Positions 26,748 to 33,747 of a DNA stretch of 33,747 nucleotides are shown here, piece by piece. The DNA is from Candidatus Omnitrophota bacterium (GTDB taxonomy: Bacteria > Omnitrophota > Gorgyraeia > Zapsychrales > Fredricksoniimonadaceae): positions 1 to 33,747 of the forward strand of contig JABDCU010000005.1 in NCBI GenBank assembly GCA_013287965.1, given 5' to 3'. Below the pieces are notes generated by a model, which was given only the letters and a program-made list of their open reading frames with translations, was not told the DNA's origin and ran no database searches. Both the position numbers and the translations under genes were made by a program. Within the stretch, counting starts at the first letter, position 1. Every line of letters starts with the position of its first letter.

Positions 26748-27638
26748 TCAATCTCCTGATTTAGGCCAAAGCATTGGATTTAAAATATTTTCCGGTACGC
26801 TCTTAAAAATATTGTCATCGAACTTAAAAACCGTTTTTGAAGAAAAACCCTTCACATTATCTAAAACCTGCCTGCTATTCTCCGCACCGAACAGGACAAA
26901 AGAACCTGGCCACTGCCGGGCCGCGTAGCCCAGCACCAGCTCTTGACGGGTCAAGTTCATGGCAGAGGCCATCTCTTCTATCTGCCGCAAAAAGGGCTGC
27001 GCATACTTCATCGATGCCGGGAGCTGATCAAGCGGCATCAGTAAAAGGCCCTGAAGAAAAATACTGCGCACAAATATCTTTTTATTGCGTTCTTGGGCCT
27101 TTTTAAAAACCCCGGCGTCTTCAAACCGCCGGTCCAAAATATTCGCCGGCACCTGGACCATATCAATGGCCTCGATATCCAATGCTGCTAAAGCTTTTTG
27201 AGGCGTATAAAATGAAACCCCTATTGACTTTATTTTACCTTGAGTGACCAGTCCCTTCAGGGCGTCCCCCAAACCTTTGTCCCAAAAAGAAAGCTGGTCT
27301 TCATGATGCAATAACAAACCTTCCAGCTGTTTTAACCCAAGCTTGCGCAAAGAACTTTCAACCGATCTTTGGACAGCTTCCGGATCACAACAATCAAGCT
27401 GAGGATGCAATTTGCTATAAACCTTGGAATCACTGCCTATCTTCAGCTTATCAAAGACCGACCCCAACACTTCTTCACTGTCCCCGTACGCCTGGGCCGT
27501 ATCAAAGCGCGTAATGCCTTGATCAAAAGCTGTTTTAACTATGTCACAGGCACTGTTAAGGTCCGGTTTACCGGTCTTATTGCTGATGCCGTAAGGCATC
27601 CCAAGCCCCGCAGTGCCCAGAACTATCCTGTCCGTCAT
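26748..27638 (-). CDS. Aldo/keto reductase
   Basis: VLGTAGLGMPYG...FDTAQAYGDSEEVLGSVF...LLHHEDQL...IGVSFYTPQKALAAL. Confidence 0.9.
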   Translation of the reverse strand: MTDRIVLGTAGLGMPYGISNKTGKPDLNSACDIVKTAFDQGITRFDTAQAYGDSEEVLGSVFDKLKIGSDSKVYSKLHPQLDCCDPEAVQRSVESSLRKLGLKQLEGLLLHHEDQLSFWDKGLGDALKGLVTQGKIKSIGVSFYTPQKALAALDIEAIDMVQVPANILDRRFEDAGVFKKAQERNKKIFVRSIFLQGLLLMPLDQLPASMKYAQPFLRQIEEMASAMNLTRQELVLGYAARQWPGSFVLFGAENSRQVLDNVKGFSSKTVFKFDDNIFKSVPENILNPMLWPKSGD

Positions 27639-28973
27639 TTATGCGATCCGTTTAAATCCCGACGCGGATGGCTCGCCTTTAAGCGAGCCCCTCAAGCTGC
27701 CGTTGTCTTTGGACAGCTTGATGCGCCCGAATACATCATCCACCGCGGCTAAATAAGCGCTGACGTTTTCCCTGCTATGCGCAAACATGGAATAAAAAAG
27801 ATTCGACGCTAAAAACCCTTCTGCCAGCATTTCCTGCACGAAAAAGGCTTTCATGACCAAATGATCAGGGTCATCAAAAACAAAATGGCTTAGCGGATAT
27901 ATCCCTGAAACCTTGACCGCCAGGCCATGGCGCTGGCCTGCTTGCTGCCAGCCTTCCTGAACCAATTTTCCGATCGCCATCAGGTGCTCGTGGGCCCTGA
28001 CCGCTTGAAATTTTTTGATCATGGCCAGCGCTGCCGCCGGGCCGATGCTCTCCGTCCACATGGTACTGCTGATAAAAGTTTTTTGCGCTGACTCCATGAC
28101 AGCAGAACGGCCGATAATAGCGGCAATAGGATAGCCATTGCCTAACGACTTGGAAAAGACCGCGATGTCAGGGTCAACCCCGTAAAGAAGATGCGCCCCA
28201 CCGCAATTCATGCGAAAGGCCGATGATATCTCATCGAAAATGAGCACAGCACCTGCCTCATCCGCCAGTTTACGCACGCCCTGCAAAAATCCCGCGACAG
28301 GCTGGGCATTGCGTACCGGCTCCATGACAATGGCCGCGATCTTGGTTTTATTTGCTGCTGCTATTTTTTGCAAACCAGCAAGGTCATTATAACTAAAAAC
28401 CAGGGTCGTCCCTTTAAGTGCCTGCGGCACACCCGCCGGGCTTAAGCCGGGGATAAGATGCTCACCCAAAGCATTCTCAGTGCCGACATTCGCGGCTAAA
28501 TACCAGTCATGCCAGCCGTGATAGCCGCAGACCACCACGAGATCGCGATCGGTATGCGCCCGCGCGATGCGCACCGCGATGGCCATGGACTCACCTCCGC
28601 CGCGCGCAAAACGCGCCATCTGTCCCCAAGGATGCAAACGGCATAATTCTTCTGCCAACTCCACCTCAAAGGGAGAGTTCAATGAACAGCTCGAGCCATT
28701 GCGAACAGCCTGCATCACCGCCGCATCCACATCAGCATCAGCGTAGCCAAGCACATTGGCCCCGATACCGCCGATACTCATATCAATATAAACATTGCCG
28801 TCCAAATCCCAAACTTTTACACCTTGGGCTTTGCTGTAATACGACGGCCATACCCCCAACGAGAACATGTCCGGACGCTTGGACAAAAGCTGTGCCATGC
28901 CCGGAATGAATTGCCTGGCTTTTTTTTGCATCAGCTGTGATTTACTATTTTCCATTAAATATCCTTGGGTCAC
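27639..28973 (-). CDS. Class III PLP aminotransferase, glutamate-1-semialdehyde 2,1-aminomutase-like
   Basis: MARFARGGGESMAIAVRIARAHTDRDLVVVCGYHGWHDWYLA...LIFDEISSAFR...VFSKSLGNGYPIAAIIGR (PLP lysine region). GTG start with a GTGA overlap, or ATG at 28955. Confidence 0.9.
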   Translation of the reverse strand: MTQGYLMENSKSQLMQKKARQFIPGMAQLLSKRPDMFSLGVWPSYYSKAQGVKVWDLDGNVYIDMSIGGIGANVLGYADADVDAAVMQAVRNGSSCSLNSPFEVELAEELCRLHPWGQMARFARGGGESMAIAVRIARAHTDRDLVVVCGYHGWHDWYLAANVGTENALGEHLIPGLSPAGVPQALKGTTLVFSYNDLAGLQKIAAANKTKIAAIVMEPVRNAQPVAGFLQGVRKLADEAGAVLIFDEISSAFRMNCGGAHLLYGVDPDIAVFSKSLGNGYPIAAIIGRSAVMESAQKTFISSTMWTESIGPAAALAMIKKFQAVRAHEHLMAIGKLVQEGWQQAGQRHGLAVKVSGIYPLSHFVFDDPDHLVMKAFFVQEMLAEGFLASNLFYSMFAHSRENVSAYLAAVDDVFGRIKLSKDNGSLRGSLKGEPSASGFKRIA

Positions 28974-30121
28974 CCTAAAACAGCGGCGATCACTTTCTCA
29001 ACATCCTTATCTTTCATCGCCGGAAAAAGAGGCAGGGAAAGGCACTGCTCATAATATTTTTCCGCCTGGGGAAATGCTCTTCCCGCGACCTTAAAATTCC
29101 GGGAATAAAAAGGCTGGCGGTAAACCGGTATATAATGCACCTGTGACCCGACGCCTAAGGCAGCCAAGCTTTCCATGAACACCCGACGGGACATCCGCAA
29201 TTTCTTAAAGTCTATCCGGACAACATACAAATGATGCGCGCATGAAGGACCATCACCTGCCAGGGGCCGCAGCCAGGAAAGCCCCTTAAAAGCTTTATTG
29301 TACCTGGCAACGATCGCCCTGCGGCGAAGAAGAAAGCGGCCTATTTTTTTTAATTGGCTAAGCCCCAAGGCCGCCTGGATGTCCGTCAAACGGTAATTAA
29401 ACCCAAGTTCCTGCATTTCGTAATACCATGGGCCCGGAACATTTTTCATTAACGCAGGACCGCGTACAATACCATGTGAACGCAGTGAACACAACCGGTC
29501 GTAAAGCCCCTTATCATTGGTCATCACCGCTCCACCCTCACCGGTGGTGATCATCTTGACAGGATGGAAAGAAAAGGTGGTCATGTCAGCATAAGCGCAA
29601 TTGCCGACACGCCCGCCGTCAGGATAACGGCTGCCGATGGCGTGCGCGGCATCTTCGATGACAAAGGACTTTTTGCTTGCGGCGATGGCAGCTATTTCTT
29701 TCATGGCCGCCGAACGTCCCGCAAAATGCACAGGAATGATGACCCGTGTGTCCTTGCCGACCGCGCGGGCCAACGCTGCTAAAGACATATTGGCCGTGAC
29801 TGGATCAATGTCCGCGAAAACAGGTTTGATCCCGTTATAAACCAAGGCATTGGCCGATGCCACAAAGGTGATGGGCGATGTGATGCCGCTGCTGCCTTTT
29901 TTAAGTCCCAACGCCGCCACCGCCAGATGGAGTGCTGCCGTGCCGTTGGCCACTGCCACGGCGTATTTAGCACCCGTATATGTGCATAAGGCGCGCTCAA
30001 ATTCTGCAACTAAAGGTCCCTGCGTTAAAAAAGGGCTTCTTAATGCCCGCGTCACCGCCGCTACGTCGCTGTCATCAATGCTCTGCCTGCCATAGGGCAA
30101 TGTCCCTGACTTTTTAACCAT
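28970..30121 (-). CDS. pseC: UDP-4-amino-4,6-dideoxy-N-acetyl-beta-L-altrosamine transaminase-like DegT/DnrJ/EryC1 aminotransferase
   Basis: LPYGRQSIDDSDVAAVTRALRSPFLTQGPLVAEFERALCTYTGAKYAVAVANGTAALHLAVAALG...ITSPITFVASANALVYNG...FSFHPVKMITTGEGG. ATG at 30121 overlaps the pseB stop by 8 bp (ATGGTTAA). Confidence 0.94.
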   Translation of the reverse strand: MVKKSGTLPYGRQSIDDSDVAAVTRALRSPFLTQGPLVAEFERALCTYTGAKYAVAVANGTAALHLAVAALGLKKGSSGITSPITFVASANALVYNGIKPVFADIDPVTANMSLAALARAVGKDTRVIIPVHFAGRSAAMKEIAAIAASKKSFVIEDAAHAIGSRYPDGGRVGNCAYADMTTFSFHPVKMITTGEGGAVMTNDKGLYDRLCSLRSHGIVRGPALMKNVPGPWYYEMQELGFNYRLTDIQAALGLSQLKKIGRFLLRRRAIVARYNKAFKGLSWLRPLAGDGPSCAHHLYVVRIDFKKLRMSRRVFMESLAALGVGSQVHYIPVYRQPFYSRNFKVAGRAFPQAEKYYEQCLSLPLFPAMKDKDVEKVIAAVLG

Positions 30122-31127
30122 ACTTAATGTCCTGCGCACCCGGAGCTTTGATCATGGCACGCAATTGTTCTATGGTCAGCTGCTCCTTGTTAAGATCACT
30201 GCGGTACACAAAACCATCCGGCAGTCCCGGCACATCTTTATATTTATTCCCCGCGAAATTCCCGACACTGGCGAATTGGGGAAGGACGATATAATGCTTG
30301 GGGAATTCGACTGACTTGCGCGCCTCATCTTCAGAGACCAGGGTCTCGTGGATCTTTTCACCCGGCCGGATCCCGACATGCTTAAAAGTGCAGTTCGGCT
30401 CTATGGCGCGGGCCAGGTCAGTCACGCGCATGGAAGGGATCTTGGGGATAAAGATCTCCCCGCCCACCCCATCAGCCAATGCCTTAAGCACCAGCTCAAC
30501 GCCCTGGTCCAGGGTTATCCAGAAACGCGTCATGCGTTCATCGGTGATGGGAAATTCCTTGAGGCCCTTGTGCTTTAATTCCATGAAAAAAGGCACAACG
30601 CTTCCCCGGGAACCGACCACGTTGCCGTAACGCACGGCGGAAAATTTTGTCCGCCCACCGCCGTAAGCATTGGCCGCGATAAAAAGTTTTTCAGCCACCA
30701 GCTTAGTGGCGCCATAAAGATTGGCCGGACTGACTGCCTTGTCCGTTGACAACGCGATCAATTTCTTGATCCCCACGTCAATGGCCGCGTCAACGACATT
30801 GTTCGCTCCGTCAACATTCGTACGGACCGCTTCCGTCGGGTTATATTCCAGCGCGGGAACCTGTTTGAGGGCCGCGGCGTGCACCACATAATCAACACCT
30901 TCAAAAGCCCGATGCAGGCGGCCCTTGTCACGGACATCACCGATAAAATAACGTATCGCCGGGTATTCTTTTTCAGAGAAGAGCTTGGACATTTCATGCT
31001 GTTTGTATTCGTCACGGCTGAAAATGATCAGCCGCTGGGGCTTATAGGATTTGAACACCATTTCCGTGAACTTATGCCCGAAAGAACCTGTGCCGCCGGT
31101 GACCAGGATAGATTTCCCGTTAAGCAT
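30114..31127 (-). CDS. pseB: UDP-N-acetylglucosamine 4,6-dehydratase (inverting)
   Basis: MLNGKSILVTGGTGSFGHKFTEMVFKSYKPQRLIIFSRDEYKQHEMS...HAAALKQVPALEYNPTEAVRTNVDGANNV...STDKAVSPANLYGATKL. ATG at 31127 (8-bp overlap ATGCTTAA); the track N-terminal extension to 31331 reads through the HAD gene in another frame. Confidence 0.96.
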   Translation of the reverse strand: MLNGKSILVTGGTGSFGHKFTEMVFKSYKPQRLIIFSRDEYKQHEMSKLFSEKEYPAIRYFIGDVRDKGRLHRAFEGVDYVVHAAALKQVPALEYNPTEAVRTNVDGANNVVDAAIDVGIKKLIALSTDKAVSPANLYGATKLVAEKLFIAANAYGGGRTKFSAVRYGNVVGSRGSVVPFFMELKHKGLKEFPITDERMTRFWITLDQGVELVLKALADGVGGEIFIPKIPSMRVTDLARAIEPNCTFKHVGIRPGEKIHETLVSEDEARKSVEFPKHYIVLPQFASVGNFAGNKYKDVPGLPDGFVYRSDLNKEQLTIEQLRAMIKAPGAQDIKYG

Positions 31128-31431
31128 TGCTCCCCCCCTTAAAAAATTCGTCCGCGTTTTTGGATTTGTCGTCAATATGGATATCGTACATCGGCTTGCC
31201 GAAATGCAATTCATGGTAAAGGGCCCCCCATTGTTGCAATTGCTTTTGGGTGGTCTCTTTCCAGTCGATGCCGGTCGTGGATCCCCGGGCCGTAAAAAAT
31301 AAGATCGTATGGCCTTGTTGGTACAATGCATTGACCTCTTTTATACGTTTTAAAAACGGCTGGGCCAAATGGTACTCACCTTCCGTGTTCGTACAGATCG
31401 TCCCATCAATGTCAAAACAATATCTCACCAA
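31120..31431 (-). CDS. Small HAD-superfamily protein (capsule biosynthesis type phosphatase)
   Basis: 103 aa: YCFDIDGTICTN (motif I), ILFFTARGS (motif II), HFGKPMYDIHIDDKS (motifs III/IV). Start TTG at 31431 or GTG at 31428 (GTGA overlap). Confidence 0.85.
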   Translation of the reverse strand: MVRYCFDIDGTICTNTEGEYHLAQPFLKRIKEVNALYQQGHTILFFTARGSTTGIDWKETTQKQLQQWGALYHELHFGKPMYDIHIDDKSKNADEFFKGGSNA

Positions 31432-32237
31432 ACACTCCTGCCGCCATCCATGATCAAATTCTGGCCGGTCATGTATTTTGAAGCATCAGAACATAAAAAG
31501 ATCATGGCCTTCCTGTATTCGGAAATCTCGGCCATGCGCCCCATCGGGACCAGGTCAGTCAAACGCTTGACAAAGGCCTGCGGCTGGCCCGTATAAATCC
31601 CCCCCGGAGACAAAGCATTGACCCTGACATTCCGATGGGCCCAATACGTTGCCAGATAACGTGTCAATCCCAACAAGCCGGTCTTGATCACGGAGTAAGT
31701 GACTGGCTTGACCGGCTGATCGCTCTCTTTCAAACCAGCTTGTGCGTAGATCCTTTGATCAGGCGCAATGACGGAAAGGTCTGAGGCTATATTCACGATA
31801 ACGCCTGATCTTTGTTGGGCCATTTGAGCGCCAAAAATTTTGCAGCATAAAAAAGAACCCCTTAATCCCACAGCACAATCTGCTTCCCACTGTTCAAGCG
31901 GAAAATGTTCAAATCTTGAAAAATGACTGTTGACGCCCTTCTTGACCTTGGGATCATTGGCCGCGTTATTAATAAGGACATCGATCCTTCCAAAATGCCG
32001 CAGGATCATTTGGTGCGCCTTGCGAATATTTTCTTCATTGGTGATGTCCACCTGTACGGCCAAACAACGGCCCTGGTATTTTTTCTTTAAACGTTTTTCC
32101 TGGGACTTTAAAGCCTTGTCATTGATGTCCAAAAGACCTACCCTCGCCCCGGCTTCAAGCAAGGCCTCGGCAAAGCCTGAACCCAGCAATCCCGCTGCAC
32201 CAGTCACCAGACAGACCTTGTTCTTTAGGACGGCCAT
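31425..32237 (-). CDS. SDR family oxidoreductase
   Basis: KVCLVTGAAGLLGSGFAEALLEAGARVGLLDIND...NNAANDP...YSVIKTGLLGLTRYLA...YMTGQNLIMDGG. Confidence 0.92.
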   Translation of the reverse strand: MAVLKNKVCLVTGAAGLLGSGFAEALLEAGARVGLLDINDKALKSQEKRLKKKYQGRCLAVQVDITNEENIRKAHQMILRHFGRIDVLINNAANDPKVKKGVNSHFSRFEHFPLEQWEADCAVGLRGSFLCCKIFGAQMAQQRSGVIVNIASDLSVIAPDQRIYAQAGLKESDQPVKPVTYSVIKTGLLGLTRYLATYWAHRNVRVNALSPGGIYTGQPQAFVKRLTDLVPMGRMAEISEYRKAMIFLCSDASKYMTGQNLIMDGGRSVW

Positions 32238-32240
32238 GCC

Positions 32241-33104
32241 TCAACCCTTTCCGATCACTTTTTTATGTTCCCCGCCGATATGGGCCCGCAGTTTCTGGCT
32301 GATGGACACTTCTTTTTCATGAAAACCAAGGACACCGTTACCCATGGCTTTTTCGATCTTACGGACCGCTCCCACCAGCATCCGTAAGCCGGAGGGTTCC
32401 AAAGAAGCGGCCTGGTCAGAACCATACATGGCCCGGGAGAGTGTGATGTGCCTCTCCAATGAAGTGATCCCGAGTGCTGCCGCGGCATAGGAAACAGCAA
32501 TGCCCACTTCATGCCCGCTGTAACCGACATCGCATTTATACCTGTCCTTTAACGTTTTGATACAATTCAAATTCGCGTCCTCATCTTCCATGGGGTACAC
32601 GGAAACACAATGCATCAGTTCATACGGGCATTTGGCTTCCTTGAAAATGGCAACCGCCTCGTCGATATGTTCAGGTTCAGTCATGCCCGTGGAAATAAAC
32701 GTGTGCCGGCCTTCGGAAGCGATCTCCTTAAGCAAGGCCTTGTCAACGATCATGGCTGAAGCCACCTTGTTATATTTCAGTTTAAATTGACGCAAGAACT
32801 TCTGGCTGGGAATGTCCCAGGCGGAGGCCAGCCATTCTATCCCGATCTGGCGGCAATACCGGTCTATTTCCTCATATTCCTTTTGGCCGAATTCCAGCCC
32901 TTCTTTTTGCTGCCGCTGGGTCGTGCCCCAAGGGCTTTCGCGGGGAGAATCAAGGAGTTCCTTGGAATAAACCACGTCAATGGTCCTCTTCTGGAACTTG
33001 ACCGCGTCACAGCCGGCTTCTTTGGCCACGTCGATCAATTGCTTGGCGATATCCATCTGGCCGTTGTGATTGATCCCGATCTCCGCGATAAAAAAAATTG
33101 CCAT
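32241..33104 (-). CDS. NeuB-family nonulosonate synthase lacking the C-terminal SAF domain
   Basis: FFIAEIGINHNGQMDIAKQLIDVAKEAGCDAVKFQKRTIDVVY...LASAWDIPSQKFLRQFKLKYNKVASAMI...YSGHEVGIAVSYAAAALGITSLERHITLSRAMYGSDQAASLEP; 287 aa, ending shortly after the barrel. Strong SD (AGGAGGG) upstream at 33105-33118. Confidence 0.92.
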   Translation of the reverse strand: MAIFFIAEIGINHNGQMDIAKQLIDVAKEAGCDAVKFQKRTIDVVYSKELLDSPRESPWGTTQRQQKEGLEFGQKEYEEIDRYCRQIGIEWLASAWDIPSQKFLRQFKLKYNKVASAMIVDKALLKEIASEGRHTFISTGMTEPEHIDEAVAIFKEAKCPYELMHCVSVYPMEDEDANLNCIKTLKDRYKCDVGYSGHEVGIAVSYAAAALGITSLERHITLSRAMYGSDQAASLEPSGLRMLVGAVRKIEKAMGNGVLGFHEKEVSISQKLRAHIGGEHKKVIGKG

Positions 33105-33114
33105 TTGATCCCTC

Positions 33115-33747
33115 CTATTTGAGTTGCGATTTTAAATAATACCAAAATTGTCTTCTTTCAGTCCAAAGAAGCACCGGTACTTGACGCCAAAAACAAAAAC
33201 TGGTCCCCGCATCCTTCAATAATTTCAGGGCAGCCTTGAAACGGAAAAAATATAAACTGACCACAAACCAATAGCTCACCGCCCCATAGATATTTTCCAA
33301 TATCCTTCGCACCACATATCGGGCGGTGTCTTTTCCAAAAACCTGCCAGCGTTCTTCGATCTGCCAATCTTTGATCAATTCAACAGTTTCCCGCAACCCC
33401 TGCCAACCTGTCAGCGCTGTAAATTTGTTTGTTTGGTCCTTATGACGTCTCCAATAAAGAATAGCTGCTTCATCAAAACCAGTCGTACCAAAAGGGACTA
33501 TCCCATACAAATGGCTGGATTCCATAGCCTCCTGATATCCCCCTGCCTTAACTAAATCCTCTCTCTTAAAAGCAAAAACAGTCCCTGGCGCGCTGAACAT
33601 GACTTCGTTCCCATATTCACCTTTACAGAGCGTATTGAGCGCCAATAAATGTCCCGGCATATAACGAGGGCGATAATTAACAGTCCGGGAGCCTTTATCA
33701 AGCATCTGTCCTTGCGCATCTATGTGTTTTATTATACCCGCGGCACT
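33115..33747 (-). CDS. Glycosyltransferase family 2-like protein, C-terminal part (runs off the right edge)
   Basis: The frame stays open upstream of the track ATG (SAAGIIKHIDAQGQMLDKGSRTVNYRPRYMPGHLLAL...APGTVFAFKREDLVKAGGYQEAMESSHLYGIVPFGTTGFDEAAILYWRR), so 33705 is probably not the real start. Confidence 0.75.
   Translation of the reverse strand, partial: SAAGIIKHIDAQGQMLDKGSRTVNYRPRYMPGHLLALNTLCKGEYGNEVMFSAPGTVFAFKREDLVKAGGYQEAMESSHLYGIVPFGTTGFDEAAILYWRRHKDQTNKFTALTGWQGLRETVELIKDWQIEERWQVFGKDTARYVVRRILENIYGAVSYWFVVSLYFFRFKAALKLLKDAGTSFCFWRQVPVLLWTERRQFWYYLKSQLK

Noticed and set aside
31128-31331. 68-aa N-terminal extension of the PseB ORF
   Set aside because: Reads through the HAD gene in another frame; the canonical PseB N-terminus starts at MLNGKSILVTGG (31127) with an 8-bp start/stop overlap.
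31120-31431. The short HAD ORF as a pseudogene fragment
   Set aside because: All HAD motifs are present within 103 aa and both ends are overlap-coupled to neighbours, consistent with a complete minimal HAD.
1-33747. CRISPR arrays, tRNA/rRNA genes, transposases, phage genes
   Set aside because: No regularly spaced repeats, RNA-gene-like sequence or recombinase/transposase ORF motifs were seen on reading the window.

Overview
The window is one dense glycan-biosynthesis locus. I count 37 protein-coding genes, all on the minus strand. The two terminal genes are cut by the window edges. Gaps between genes are at most about 20 bp, and many junctions overlap (ATGA/GTGA 4-bp or 8-bp start/stop overlaps), which suggests one long co-transcribed unit. 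In transcription order (high to low coordinate) the recognisable modules are: (1) a GT2 fragment, a short NeuB-family synthase, an SDR and a tiny HAD phosphatase-like protein; (2) a pseudaminic-acid-like module: pseB, pseC, a GSA-type aminotransferase, an aldo/keto reductase, a methyltransferase, an SpsF-like cytidylyltransferase, a TIM-barrel protein, pseI and a PseH-like GNAT; (3) a radical SAM protein plus a Rieske/metallo-beta-lactamase protein closely resembling CMP-Neu5Ac hydroxylase (CMAH) with an extra C-terminal CxxC domain; (4) a NeuA-like CMP-sugar synthetase, methyltransferase, class IV aminotransferase, TIM-barrel isomerase and SDR, bracketed by two paralogous surface-carbohydrate proteins, followed by an LIC12162-like protein and a GT2; (5) the dTDP-L-rhamnose set rfbA/C/D/B; (6) methyltransferases and a CDP-glucose-derived deoxysugar set (rfbF, rfbG, RmlC-like cupin, SDR); (7) a GT2 and two tandem paralogous O-antigen ligase/polymerase-like membrane proteins. 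The most interesting observations are the CMAH-like fusion inside a nonulosonate locus, the SAF-less second NeuB, the apparent absence of PseG and RfbH, the paralog-flanked module, the tandem Wzy/WaaL-like duplication (whose second copy is missing from the ORF track), and a palindromic repeat embedded in the rfbC/rfbD junction. No RNA genes, CRISPR arrays or transposases were seen. Family calls come from motif recognition by eye; no searches were run.
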